From the NCBI GenBank assembly GCA_002104985.1, contig MCGO01000004.1, positions 62,001 to 126,000 on the forward strand: DNA of 64,000 nt, written 5' to 3'. Both the position numbers and the translations under genes were made by a program. Positions within the stretch are counted from its first letter, which is position 1. The number at the start of each line of letters is the position of its first letter. The notes beneath the pieces were generated by a model. That model saw nothing but the letters and a program-made list of their open reading frames with translations, made no database searches and was not told where the DNA came from. Shown here piece by piece: positions 33,942 through 46,659 of the stretch. The DNA is from Rhizoclosmatium globosum (Eukaryota > Chytridiomycota > Chytridiomycetes > Chytridiales > Chytriomycetaceae).

Positions 33942-34592
33942 ATGACTGACAGTCCTACCAAATGTGTTGTGCCATATTGTAGCTTGGTGCTTCCCTCAGA
34001 AGCAGAGTATGTTTTGCACTTGTTGGCAGATCACAAATTCATTCGCAAGGACACTACAGTCTATGGTCCAGGTCCAACAACTGTAATGCCTTTTGGCCCA
34101 CCTGTACCTACTCACCGCATAGCCGCTGCTGCAAAGAAAAAATTACTTCAATGCAATTTTCCTCAATGCAGATATCCTCGTACTGAATCTCTGCAACAAT
34201 TTCGAGATCATCTTGAGACTCACGTTTCAAGCAATGTTGGAATGGGAGCAGTTACTGATATTCCTATTATTCCTCCGAGAAAAACCAAATCATGCATTCA
34301 CTGTCCAATTTGTTCATACGCTTTTACAGCTGTTGAATACTTGATGTCTCATGTTGAAAAGGATCACCTCGGCAAAGGGCAAAATTCAAGACCCGAAAGT
34401 GACGACGGGAGTTACAAAGTTCGCGTTTTTAAATGCGGTTTATGCGAAAAGACTACAACGAAGGGGCAAGATTTGCGACGACACGAAGTGAGCCATTCGG
34501 ATGCAAGGGATTTTGTATGTGATAAGTGTGGCATAAGTTTTAAATATGATAGTCAACTGCGAGACCATGATAAAAAGAGACACAAGGAATGA
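33942..34592 (+). CDS. C2H2 zinc-finger protein, 216 aa
   Basis: The start was chosen at the ATG at 33942; a frame continues upstream without ATG. Finger-like units in order are CVVPYCSLVLPSEAEYVLHL (with following His), CNFPQCRYPRTESLQQFRDH, CPICSYAFTAVEYLMSHVEK, CGLCEKTTTKGQDLRRHEVS and CDKCGISFKYDSQLRDHDKK. The last two are canonical fingers with a linker between them. It is likely a DNA-binding protein in the nucleus. It is co-directional with the transposase and giant gene upstream and lies about 175 bp after the transposase, so it could be cargo of one mobile unit. A host transcription factor is also possible. Confidence 0.7.
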   Translation: MTDSPTKCVVPYCSLVLPSEAEYVLHLLADHKFIRKDTTVYGPGPTTVMPFGPPVPTHRIAAAAKKKLLQCNFPQCRYPRTESLQQFRDHLETHVSSNVGMGAVTDIPIIPPRKTKSCIHCPICSYAFTAVEYLMSHVEKDHLGKGQNSRPESDDGSYKVRVFKCGLCEKTTTKGQDLRRHEVSHSDARDFVCDKCGISFKYDSQLRDHDKKRHKE

Positions 34593-36119
34593 ACACAAAT
34601 AAACAACATCTTCTATTTTATTTTGATTTCTATCGTTTCCGAAAGTGGCTCGAATGCAACAAAATGTGGCCGTGGATCCGCCTATTCAACTCGGAAATGA
34701 AAGGGAATTGCGGAGCTAGCTGAAGTGGCTTGGTGAAATCGTCAGCGTTTCGTTGATCCGATCGGGTGTAACTGAGTGCGACGTGATATGTGGGTACTGA
34801 TAGTGAACCCCTTGATTGCATGTTTGTGGAAAACTTTCATCTCATATTGTCCTTTCTTGTCTGTGTGGCGGTCCTCTCAGCCATCTTCGGCGATACACTT
34901 CTGGTGAGCAGTGGCCTGTCGTAAGCAGCGATGGTGGATGTGGCTAACGTTGCACGACAGGTTATTGTGCTGAGCTTAGTTTGTCGGCCGCTGAATCCTA
35001 GCGTGGGTCGTCACTGCTGCCGTTGCGATTCGAATAGTCGCTTGAAACGTGTTGCTGATGGTGAGTTTGTTGTTGAGCTTAATGTTGCAGTCTAATGATT
35101 GTCTTCCAGTGTGCTTGAGGTTGGATGGCAGCTTAGCAGGGAGTCCTCTGCAGCAGGCGTAACGGGATTCATGGTCGTTGTAAGTGTCGTTGTTACGTGG
35201 ATGTGGGCTTTTACTAATGGGTGCTTGAGTGTATACTCTGATCTCGATCTCTTGCTTGGGCTCGCGAATGAGTTGCTGTGGATGGATGGAGTCGTCATAT
35301 TCGCCTTCGTGTCGTACATTCCTTTACGTTAAGGGTCATCAATCGTTCTGGGTAACGGCGTCATTCTTTGTCCAGGAGGTGCGCGGCGGCTTCGTCCTCA
35401 TCAGGTATACAGTTACTTCCATTCTTTGTTACGCCGGACGCTATCTGACCCTTTTTTAACAACAGATTTCCAGTTCTCCAGTTGCTCAGAGTAGCAGGCG
35501 TCGCTGAGTGGACGGGTACGCTGTAATTGATGCTGTTGTTTCAGTGATGATGTTTATCAGGATTCTGAGGCTTGTATTCGCCAAAAACCGTGGTGGAACT
35601 GGCCAGAATGGCGACTGGCGGATTTTGCTCGAGAATCGTGGTGGCGGCAGTATAGTGAGTCGTCTTTTGGGGTTCGTTTCCGTTGTGGCTAAATACTACT
35701 GAATCACAGAGCTGCACACTTGTTAGCTCTCTTGGTGTCACTGTGTATTTGTATTAGGTAAGGAAGCCCTGAATCATTCAGTCACGACTGAAAACAGAGC
35801 ATTCGCAGTTATCAAGAAGGTCTTGAGTAGAAGGTGGTTCGTTCATCTTTTATCTTTCCCTGGCCTTTCCTCCTGCTATTTTGTTAATATTCTATGAATA
35901 ATAAAAAGAGTTTGCATGTGAAATGTTTCAGATCGAGACCCTTTTTCCATTGTCTCTCAAAACTTTTGGAAATCTCGTCAACTCTTTCCCCAAAAGTGTC
36001 GCACTCGCTCTTCTTCTTATCCGTCCAAATCAAACTGATTGGTAATTGAATCTTGCAATCTTGAAGTTGCTTACTATGAGTCAAAAAAGTTCTAGCGCAC
36101 AGCCCAAAACAGATCGAAG
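34593..36119. other. 1.5-kb region without a convincing gene
   Basis: Frames of up to 98 codons on both strands show no family resemblance. Composition is closer to balanced than in the AT-rich repeat zones. I see no inverted ends, tRNA or other structure. It separates the zinc-finger gene from the second giant gene. Confidence 0.3.
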
Positions 36120-39100
36120 ATGTCGTTTTCTGGAAACCACTCTCAAATACCCTTTTCTCAAGGCTCAGCCTCAACTTCATCAGAAGTTCCTTCTGTTAAA
36201 GTGGTTGCGCTTATTGAGTTATTGGGAGGTCGAATAGATGAACCCGAAGCAATTAGATTGCTTCGTGACGCAAACAATGACTTAAACCAGGCTAGTAATT
36301 CCTGGTTCATAAAAAGTGTAAGTTTTTTCATTATAATTGATAATTCTTACAGTTGTGATCGATAGGATACTATGAATAAACCAACGAGTCGAGAGGTCAA
36401 CATAAAAAAGAGTTCCAATGTAAAAATATCTCAGTTTGGAGGAACTTATGGACCAGTTGTAGATACACATGAAGTAAATCCACGCCGCTCCTCTCGACTA
36501 GCAACCACAACAACTTCATATGCTGCGGCACTTGGCTCTGAAAAGCCACATTTTAACATCAACAACTTAATTGAGTTTCCAGAGCTTTCAAGTTCTGGAT
36601 CGGAGCGTTCAAGGTTTAAGTCAAGGGCGTCAAGTTCTACATCAACTGATTCAACTAGTGACTCAAGAACTGATGACGTTGTGTCTGACAATGAGAACAT
36701 ATCAGCAAATAAACTTGGGAAACGGAAACAGCAACAGCCACTTCGAGTCAGTAAGCGAGTTGCTAAAGTTGAACCAACGTCAAAGAAACGAACCAAATCA
36801 CATCCCTCAGATGAACCTCTGCGACCATCGAAAGTAGCAAGAAAAAGCAAAGTTAATTATGATGTGATCAATTCTGATTCATTGATTAAATCTCACGTTC
36901 CAGTTGATCCTGTACGTAACCAATCTTTTTGATTCCTATCCAAATAATCTACTGTTACTGTAGGCCAAAGTTTTGAGATATAATCTGTTTTTAGACTTTA
37001 TGAATGCTCCAAATCTGTCAATAGAGCAAACCAAAACAAGTGCCATCATTCATCATACTGACATTAAAGGACAACCAGAGTACTTTTCAGAACTTATCAA
37101 CAGTATTACTGCAGAACTACTTGAAAACAAAGGTGCTTTGTCATTACAACAAGGTTTCAATCTGCTTAAACAGAAATTGGAAGCAAACGGCATTGATAAC
37201 TATTCTCATCCATTGGAAGCTGCCCTACCTGTTTTGCAAGAAAAGTATTATGAAATTAATTCTATTTATCCCAATTCCAAACACTTTGTTGCACTTGTGA
37301 ATGGAAAATGCCCAAAGGAATACCAATATGCATTCCATGATGCATCATGCAAGAGTGCAGACACCTTCAACTCTCAAACTAAAGCCATTAAGTATTATAT
37401 AGAGACTGAAATGGCAGTAACTGTCCTTGAGTATAAAATTGACTCAAAATGGTCAGACAATCCTATCAGACTTGCACCAGGAACACCAATCACATCTCTT
37501 ACTCAAATGATGGTAGATCTTGAAAGCTTCTGCCCCCTTGTTGTATCGTCACTCCTCAAATGCACAGATTTAAGGTTGGAGAATGAAGAATTTGACTCAA
37601 AAGCTGCGAATCTTCAGATCAAATTAAAGCATAGTTTTCATAAGCTTTCGGTAGCTTTTATCGAGTTGACAGGGGCTGAAGTTAAATCTTTCTTGATGTG
37701 TGGAACAGATGCATGCAAAGGTTGTCTACCACCAGAGGAAAAGTTCCAAGTAGGCATCACTTACCAAAAATTGCAACCAGTTCCAGGTTGTCATTTTTAT
37801 TCTGAACAACATCCTGCTGCTCCTGAATATCTTATTCAAAATGGAGTGTTGGCTCAACGAAGCCATTATCCCAGTGGAAAGATGATTCTATCTTACAAGG
37901 AGCCAATCCTTTATGAAGTTCAAGTCATAAACACATATATTGTGAGGGGGATTGAGGCAAAGCTGCTTTTTTTCCAGATTGAGGATACAGACAAATCAAT
38001 TTGTAACAAAATCTACCAAATCATGAAGGACAAAGTGGTGATGGGTGACTTGGCCCCTGTTGGAAAAGCGTTTGTTGTTGAAGAGACTTTCTTGGACGCA
38101 TACAACAATCAGCTGCCTGAAGTCTCAATGCTTGACAACAAGAAGCCTCTCACCTTTGCTGCATCTGTCAAGACAATAACACCTGCCAAAACAATCAGAA
38201 GCCTATTGACAAGCGAGTTTGGGAAGAAACTGAACTATATACTGGACAACTCTTACAGCCGCTACCTAGATAAAGTGAAATGGCGAAATGAATATTTAGA
38301 AACTCAACAACTTAACTCTTCTGCCCAAATTGCAAATCTTTTTACCCTCCATAAACCTGAAGGTAAGGTTCATTAAAAATCAATAAGATAACTAAGTATT
38401 CCTCAGATGATACCTTTAATCTACCCACAGTTCAAATATTTGTAAATAACAATGTAGTTACCCACGCATCCTTTCTCAAAGTATGCCAGCAATTTTCCAC
38501 AGCAAATGCTTTATCAAAAATGCACTTGGTTGGCCTCTCAAGAATTCTTGCAAAGGAAATAACTAGGTCTAAAGTAATTAATACTGACTTGTATTGGATT
38601 CTATTTTCGGCTTTACTTGAGCTGTTGGGTACAACAGAAAGCAAGTATTCTGTTGGAGTGTTACTTGCCCGCCACTTTCCAAAACAACCATCATCTGCAA
38701 GCAAAACTCTCTCCAATGTGATGGAGTTGACTGTAATTTTCAAAACAAGCCAGCATGAACCTACACAAGTTGAAGAGGTATTTATTGTTAGCTCAACCAC
38801 AATTTCTAATTCACAGTAGATAATTCCACTGTTTCGATTGTTAGAGAGTACCACTTCATTTGCACCGTTTAGCAAGTATCCAATGGCTGCAAAGTTTACT
38901 GTTCAAAGCATTGCCACATTATTGCAAAATGACCAAGTGTTTCTGTATGAATTCCAAAAATCCAATCTGGTGTGTCTGAAACTGGAAGATGGGGCTTGTC
39001 AATTGCTCCAAAGTCATTTCAATGAGCTTCCATCAAGATTTGATCTTGGGCAAAAAAATCAACATCAGCTCTTGCAGATTGGTGCCGATATTTTTCGAAA

Positions 39101-42100
39101 CAAAAACAACAAGAGTTCCTGTCATTGTCACTTGAAAGTTGCAGAAAATATTGGAGTAGCTGACAGACCAACTAAGTTCAACATGTCAAAGAATCAAGAT
39201 TATAATCAACTTGTTTATGCACTTGTGACAAGAGATATGAAGGTCCAGAAGAAGGCCCTCCCATTGTTTGTTGCAACGTTAAGAACTGCTTTTCAATCTG
39301 GAACACAACTTTTTGCTCTTTCTTCTGCAACGTCAATATTGAAAACACTTGGCAAATATAACTTTGAAAGACTTGTTCAAGAGCTTTGGAACAACAAGAT
39401 ACCAAGTACTGATTCTTTTGATGAGATCCAATCATTAACTATTGATATGAGTCTTCAATATAAGTCTGAAGCTGTGCAACAACATTACAGTTACGATTTG
39501 GACTTAAAGTTTGTGGTTCAAGATCAGTCTCAGTTGCATCCCAGAAAGAATTCAAACTTGAGACCATATATTTTAACAGTCTCACCTGAGGATATGTTAT
39601 TTAATCTAAAATCAAAACGTGGATACCGTGGAAAGGATTTGGACTACTCACCTTGGAAACATAAACATATTATGCCAAATAATCCACCAAAGGGATACAA
39701 TGAAAAGTTTCCATCATTAGCCAACTCCTTTAAGTTGCTTGATTCTGAGGGTCTTGATGTAATGCCACCTGTTGGACAACTTGACATAATGCCAACTCTT
39801 GGGCATTCTCCAGGTGACTTGGCTGATATTTCCCCCAAAGAAGCACTGGCTGTAAATATTGGTAGAATTCAAACAACCCAACCCCTTGTGACTCTAAGGA
39901 ACAGAAGGCCAGATGCCCCTCAAATTGAAGCACACTTGCTAAAAATATCGGAAAACATTGCAAAAATGCCAGCGTCGCAATATTACAAACAAATTAATCC
40001 TGTTAGGGATGCATTAAGGAAAGTTGTACTCACGTTGAACAATATTGACAAAACAAAGTATTCAGAGGAGAAGAATTTGGAAATGTAAGCAACAAATTAA
40101 CAAATCTATGCTAATGCATCCTTAGTCAACTTAATAGCTGTGTTGCTCAGATGATGTTGGATCGATTGGTCCTTAAACAGCCAACAGGAAAACCTGGTGG
40201 ACATGAGCTTGGTCAAACTATTTTGAACACATTTGAAGCAAAAGGTTTGCTTTCATCAAAGAAATAAAACTTACTAATGCCTTACAGTGCTAACAAACGA
40301 CCATGGCAATGAATTTCTTGAAAAAATTACAGCTTGTACAACACTTGCTTTTGATTGCGCAAGACATGGAGCATCTACTGCTGTTAATCTCTTTACAAAA
40401 CTGCATGCTCTTATTTGTGATACTCCAAATATTCATAGCCAGCACTCGGATTTGATTAAGACAATCAATTTGTACTTGGATTCCACAAATTTTAAGTTAC
40501 TCACAGCCATCAATCACAAACAATGTGAGCTCTCAGAAGATTTGACTCCACAAAAAGTGCAAAACATGTTGATCAGTGTCATTAAAATTGATGAAACATG
40601 TGCCATTACATTTTTGCACAGTCAACTCAAGTTGCTTGGAAAGCTAAAAATCACTGAGAGTCCAAGTTGGGTAAATTCTCAAGCATTAGTATTAATTTTG
40701 GATTTCAATAATTCAGAGTATTCCATGACCAAAAGTAAATGGGACCAGTGTATGTGTCAAGGAGCATTTGGCTTTATTGTCAAGGACAGTTATAAGCTTA
40801 AATATCTATGCTATGACCCAACTAGAACAGCTGAATCCAAAAGGCTACTGTGCGCACGAGTTGTTGAGTTATTGATTGAAAAGACGTTGGAGGGGGCAAC
40901 AAAACGGAAATATCAACAAAACTGGAATCATTACAAAGATGTCAAGAAGTTCAGTGATTATCTGCAAAATGCAGCTGTTGCAGCAGAAAGGAAAGAACTT
41001 GTTGACAAAGAATTGAAGAGACGATCTGAGTTGAATGCAAAGTCTATTGACAACATATCTTTTAAACTTGTACCAAGCGTAAAAGGTAAAGCAAAAACTG
41101 AAGAAGGGAACAGCAAATTAAAGGATGAAGCCAAAGAAGAAATGAAAATGAATTCAAACCTTGCCGCAAACACATTCTGTCGCATTCGACTGATGCACAA
41201 TAATCAAGAGAAACCTGCAGAAATTGGAGATTGCATAATCTCACAATTAGCAGGTTCTCGAGTGCTTGCAGCAGATAATTATGCCAATCGAATGCTTGAA
41301 CCAGAATCCCTACTAGTTGAGAATATACCCACTAAAGTTGAAATTGAATGTGGTCCATTCAATGAAAATAATTCTGGGACGGTACCTCATATTGTAGGAA
41401 GTTGCAAAATTGAAACTGAGCTATGTCATAAAAATGTGGATGACATGATTGGGTCAAATTTTCAGCTGAACATGTCTCCATTTGACAATGGGAAATATTT
41501 TGAACCAGCTATTGTTACAGCATTAGTAGCTCCAACAGTTCCAGGATTCGAAACAATTGCTGCTCACAAACTATTAGATGCGCTTGTATTTGCCCACACA
41601 ATTCACTCTGACTCTTTGGAGGAAGAATCAATTTCTTTTGAAGAAGATGCACTGGGTAATCTGTTCCCAAAACAAACTCTATCAGTTGAATCTTTAAAGT
41701 ATCAGTCAAAGTACCAAATTGGCAAAGCTTTACTTCCTCTGTCTTTCACTCTTACTACAAAAAACTCCAAGCTAACTCGAAATGAAATTAGAAATTACCA
41801 AACAACCCCATTTGAAAGTATTGGAAACTTGGAGGAAAACGATCTTAGGGTGTTTTGCAGTGACTATGACAGTATTGTGAATGCTGTATACTTACTCTTT
41901 GGAAATCGAGGACTGGCTCAAAAGTTCTTTGAATTAAAAACAATAAGCAAATTACTACAACGTCCTGCTTCCAATGCATGTGCATCAATTCTGACTTGGC
42001 TTGATTCTGATGGCATTGACAAAAACCAAGGTATTATTTTCTTTAATCTTTAAGGCTAAGTGTTGTTTTTTTTTGGAACAGAATCAAGGTTTGCAATGTT

Positions 42101-44685
42101 GTTACATTCAAATCGCAAGTATGTTCATCCAACAACAATGGAATTTAATCCAACCCTCTATGATGAAGAAAAACGCTCACGTCAGCCAGTTGAGTTTCCA
42201 ATTGGTAACATCCACAATAAGAAAAAACTTGATGGTGTTGTTGTGAACAAGGGGGTTTTGAATCAAACAACTTATGTCAAGGCTCATATTCTTGAAAGCA
42301 CTGATACAGCAGAGAATCTTAAGCAATATCCTCCAATTGAATCACCTCCTCGTCCTCTGTATCAAGTTAATCTTCGCAATTATGGCTTGTATAAAGGCAA
42401 TGGAGGTGATGAAGCAAGGGTTGTGACAAAAATTCTTGGTTATGAAATTGGCTCCTCAATCCACAAGATTAACTTGAAAATAATTGGTGGTAATGATATT
42501 TGTTTCCCAAAAGACAACCCAAACTTGGGATTTGTGGCTAAATCACTGAAGGTGCATTATGATCCAGTAACAACTGAAATTAAAACCACTCTTCCATTGC
42601 TCACACACAAAATGAATGAAGAAGAGCATACTCAAAATTTGAATTTCATGCAAGGCAGGAAATATCCAGGGAAGGCTTGGGCAATGACTGAGGAGCTTGA
42701 GGCAAAGAATAGGGAGTGGAACATCATGAATGAGGAACTCAAAACAATGGTTACTGATATCAAAGAACTTAAAAGCCAGTTTTTGATTTTGAAGAAGGAA
42801 AATGTGGAGGTGGGTGTACTTTCCAAAGCAGCCACAGCGATACAGGCCTCAATAAGTTTGGCCACTCGCTATGTGGAATACACACGAAATATGTCAAAAC
42901 AGTGTGATGAAAGACGCTTTCGGTCAAAAATCAATAGTACCTTGACCCTGTTGGCAGGTGAATTGAAGCGAAACGAGAAACTGTATAATTATGCTGAAAT
43001 GCCAAAAATTGTTCAAGAGAAAGTGGGACATTTTTGGAGCCCCAATGCCCGCATCATTCCCCCAAATAATGAACCTCGCACTGATTCTTTAACATTTGCT
43101 TCTTTGACACAACTCTCAAGCAAAATTCTCTTGAACTTTAACGATCCAGGTTTGTGTAATAATATGTTTTGGTGTTGTCTTGACTCCATTTATAGGTGTA
43201 CGAGATGTTTCGTCGCAAAGGTGGTCTACTGGACATCAAGTCAAGGTTGGACACAACTTTTTGCATAAAGTCACATACCTTGGTAAGTCAATTCAGTTTC
43301 ACAAGCACAACAAGGAGAAATGTGCAAAAGAAAATGAATACGTCCAAGTCTTGGCTGAAATCAAGAAGCACAAAGACAAAGAGCTGTTACTTGAGATGGC
43401 AAAGGAGGTGGATGAGCGAGATAATACCAAAATTATGCAGCTTTTGAAAGAGCGTGACAAGGCAAAACTTGACCATTTAAGCGAGTTCGAAAGGGTAAAG
43501 AAGGAATCACGGCAGCAGGGGAATTCAAAAACTGACAGTCAATTGGAGAAAGAAGCAAGAGACAGGCGTAAAACGTACACTTCAAATGTTCAGCATGATG
43601 TTGCTTTGCTGAGTGCATCGTTCAATGTGACTGGTACTTCAGCATTCTCAGCATATACAGCCAACAGGAAAAAGAAAGGAGCAAAGCAAGAACTTGGTGG
43701 TAAATACTGGTGTTTATTTGCAAATCTTAATCAATGGGTTATAGGTTATATCAAACAGGCAAGCTCACTAGCATCCCACTCAAAAATCAATAATATGACC
43801 ACACGTATGAAGTTGAAGAAGTCAATGAATGCTGGCTTGTTCGAGAGCGACAGTCCAATTGAAATTGATATTGACGATCCATTCAACTCCTTGTTAAACC
43901 AGTTATACGCGATGCTCATTTACACTGAATCCAACACAACCATTATGGACTTTTGTGGTGTCATTAATCGAATTCTTGGGTCCAAGGTGTATACAGGCAG
44001 TGATCCAAACTGTGGGGGGCGTCATTCGAACGAGACAGAATTTAAGCCTAATACTGGTTCAAGGGACCCGTTAAGCAGCCAAAAGATTGAATTGCTCGGT
44101 TGGATCATGGCGATGGCTCTTGCAGCAAACAATGCAAAGCAGCTTCCGCGAATCATTGCAATTGAGAGGAAGAAGAAAGAGGAACGGAGGGGCAAGAAGG
44201 GCAAGAAGAATACGGAGGAGGATAAGGTGGGCGAGGGCGGAGACGAAGATGATGAAAGTAATGTAGACAACGAAGACGACGAAGATGATGCAGATAATGT
44301 AGATGATGTAGATGATGTAGATGATGTAGATGATGTAGACGAACAGCATGAGAAAGACGTTGAAGGAGGGAAAGACAAAGCAAGAGAGGAAGGGGGTGGA
44401 AACTGGATTGCAGAAAGGGAGGCCGAAGGAGTAGGAAGCCCGAATGGTACAGCCGGAAATAGATACAGCGTTGCAGGAGGAGCTGTAGTCCTATCGGCGA
44501 ATCGGGTTGGTGTTGGTGGCAATGGTTTCATGTTGGACTTGTCAGCGCCTACGGTCCTCTCAACACAGGCAGCAACCCTACTCGATCTGTTCATTCGGAC
44601 TGGGGAGGAGAGTGTAAACTCACACAACTACCGGCCCGTAGACTGTCCCCAAGGCATGGCATTCGGCACGGTAGTGACGTCATAG
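36120..44685 (+). CDS. Giant 2,717-aa protein of unknown function with UBA-like N-terminus
   Basis: Ten exons are inferred: 36120-36317, 36366-36911, 36964-38362, 38407-38777, 38820-40084, 40126-40244, 40288-42030, 42082-43149, 43196-43699 and 43745-44685. Together they form one open frame. Residues about 24-60 (VALIELLGGRIDEPEAIRLL, then DANNDLNQASNSWF) resemble a UBA-like helical domain, which in other proteins binds ubiquitin. A Ser/Arg/Lys-rich linker follows. The body has Cys pairs (CGTDACKGC near base 37705), several coiled-coil-like Lys/Glu regions (near 42690-42790 and 43330-43560), and a late acidic tract of DDV repeats. The C-terminal 100 residues are Gly/Ala rich. I recognise no enzyme. 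Size, intron style and position beside the Fanzor-like gene suggest a related mobile-element origin, but I see no shared motifs between the two. Confidence 0.55.
44302..44337 (+). repeat. (GATGATGTA)4 coding minisatellite
   Basis: Four perfect 9-bp units encode Asp-Asp-Val repeats in the acidic tract of the second giant protein. Confidence 0.9.
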
Positions 44686-45251
44686 CTGTGAGTACTTCTT
44701 TTTTCTTCTTTCTGCATACTAAAGGTTAAACAACCAATCAAATCAATCCTGCTCCTGGCACATCTAAAAATAGTACGGTATTGTCTGTTTTGTTCAAAAT
44801 CGGATTTTTGCGTCCTTTTTTGATCCGACTCTTCCGAGGTTTTCGTATTTGCGCACACTTGCCATACACCTCAGGGCTGCAGCTAAAAGCAGAATCAAAG
44901 TAAAGGCATTTTGTTTATATATGTTGATATATGTCTTACTTCATGGGAGTCAAACGAGGCCACCAGCCCATCTTTTTGAGAAGTCGAAATATATCAATCA
45001 GCCAAAGTTCCAGTTCCATTAATTGATCAAGATTCACATTTAAAAAAGAATAGTTTCGAGTTGTAGGATGTTGGTAACACATTTGATTTATTCATTGTCT
45101 TTCGGGATATTCGGAACCAAGTTTGTGGAGGAGCTAGGATCCTGGCATCTGATTGGTTGACGCAGGTTTTCATCTCCTTTTTCTGCGCGCAGATTTTCTG
45201 CTCAAAATTCGATTTGGCGCTGCGCGCGCAATATATGAAAGAAAGAAAATG
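44686..45251. other. Intergenic with one transposon-end-like sequence
   Basis: No gene seen. At 44779-44804 a 26-bp stretch matches the TA plus inverted-repeat end of the 15.6-kb element at 21 of 26 positions. Near 45180-45232 there is a GC-rich patch with GCGCGC motifs. Confidence 0.35.
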
Positions 45252-45433
45252 AAAGAAAGTAATCCTTGTTCATATCAAATGTCTTTGTCTTGTCCCCCAC
45301 AAAATAGAACATTAAAGAAAGTAATCCTTGTTCATATCAAATGTCTTTGTCTTGTCCCCCACAAAATAGAACATTAAAGAAAGTAATCCTTGTTCATATC
45401 AAATGCCTTTGTCTTGTCCCCCCACAAAATGTA
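45252..45433. repeat. Three tandem 62-bp repeats over the 3' end of the GT32-like gene
   Basis: A unit containing AAAGAAAGTAATCCTTGTTC occurs three times at exact 62-bp spacing (for example the T at 45260, 45322 and 45384). The inner copy contains the last codons and the stop of the minus-strand gene. The outer two lie downstream of the stop. The third copy carries an extra C. Confidence 0.9.
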
Positions 45434-46621
45434 ACGTGCCATTCGGCCAATGGGGTTGTTGACAACCTTAATGTCATCGAACGTGTGATTCTTTTGGTAC
45501 TTGTCATAAAACAAGTTACACGCAATACTCTTCCCCCATTTCCAACTCTTGATGCCTTTTGGAGTGTGAATAAACTGTTTCAATGTCACATCTGGCTGCT
45601 GGAGTCTTTCGACCTCAACATGAACTAAGTCGGACGCCGTTGAATTTTCAGATGCAAGAGATTGCCACATAGTCTGTGGCAACACAGTAGGAAAGTCCTT
45701 GCGGGGTGCATCCGCAAGAAGGGTGTAGAATTTATACCAATCCTGTATAAATCGGGCACAGCGCTTGTTAACCAGAATGACATTTGTCAAAGAGGTTCGA
45801 TGATTCGTCTTGTTAAATCGCGGGGCCAAAACCATTTCGTACTGTCCTCGAAGGAGAGACGGTTCCTCATGAGTCATGGATTTCAGCCAGAAAACGTCCA
45901 AATCAGAATAAATTCCGCCGTACAGTGCATTGATTTCCAATCTTAGAACATCGGATTGTTCGTCCGTTTGGAGATCTATGTGAAAAGCCTTTTCTGCTTT
46001 TCGGGCCGGTACCAACGTAAGATTAAAAGCTTTTACGGCCTGGATGTTCGGATTAGGATCGATTTCAGTAAACTATTCTCGTACCTTTTGAAACAGCAAA
46101 TTCTCTGTAGGAAAGCTATACCCATGAATATACATAGCAAATGGTTTGAGGATGGAGTGTACGCTTTTAAGGGAGACGTAATGGTGGAAGGAGAAGTTCA
46201 TCCCATCAATGAAGATGGTGTGGTAAGCGTTTGGAATGGGACATCCTCGCAAATATTCACGTGTCATAGGGGAGCATGTTTGATATAAATGGTCCCATGC
46301 GTCATTCGCACTGTCAGGCGAAGGTTGGTTAAATGACATCTTAGGTTTGTATGTTGTGGGATCCACAAAGCATCCAGCCGAAATTAGTGCCTCTTTGTCG
46401 TTTGGATCTATAGCAACTGCAACTTCCGGCAACTTCCATTCAGATCTACTAATTTTGGATTCTTCTCTCACGGAAGGCTGGAGCCGTGTTGAGTTGGCTG
46501 AATATTGATGCCATTTGAAAAATTCTTGAGGATAGAATGTTATGCCAAGAAATAGAAGGCTCGCGGAGCCAGTAAGGGCCAGCAAGATGTTGCGAAATTG
46601 GAGACTGTTGAATGGTTTCAT
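45374..46621 (-). CDS. GT32-like (OCH1-type, DXD) glycosyltransferase, 400 aa
   Basis: Proteins of this type are Golgi type II membrane enzymes that add mannose or related sugars to glycoproteins or lipids. Two exons are inferred (46085-46621 and 45374-46039), with a 45-nt intron at 46040-46084 that contains a stop. The start was taken at the ATG at 46621. An upstream ATG-less extension reaches 46684 but would overlap the divergent gene. A hydrophobic segment near residues 12-27 (LLALTGSASLLFLG) is a likely signal anchor. The core has PIPNAYHTIFIDG, then LRLEINALYGGIYSDLDVFW with the DLD form of the DXD metal/nucleotide-sugar motif. The 3' end is covered by 62-bp tandem repeats. Confidence 0.75.
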
Positions 46622-46659
46622 TTGTTTGAAGACAGTTTGTTTTGACAGGTCAACAAAAA

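Noticed and set aside
44022..44627. 201-aa Ser/Thr-rich minus-strand gene
   Set aside because: It is the antisense image of the acidic repeat region of the second giant gene; the Ser run comes from GA-rich coding DNA.
36120..44685. Second Fanzor-like nuclease in the second giant gene
   Set aside because: A late GSRDPLSSQKIELL resembles RuvC-III loosely, but there is no zinc ribbon before it and no matching RuvC-I or -II motif.
45252..45433. CRISPR-like array
   Set aside because: Three directly adjacent 62-bp copies without unique spacers, overlapping a eukaryotic gene end. It is a simple tandem duplication.
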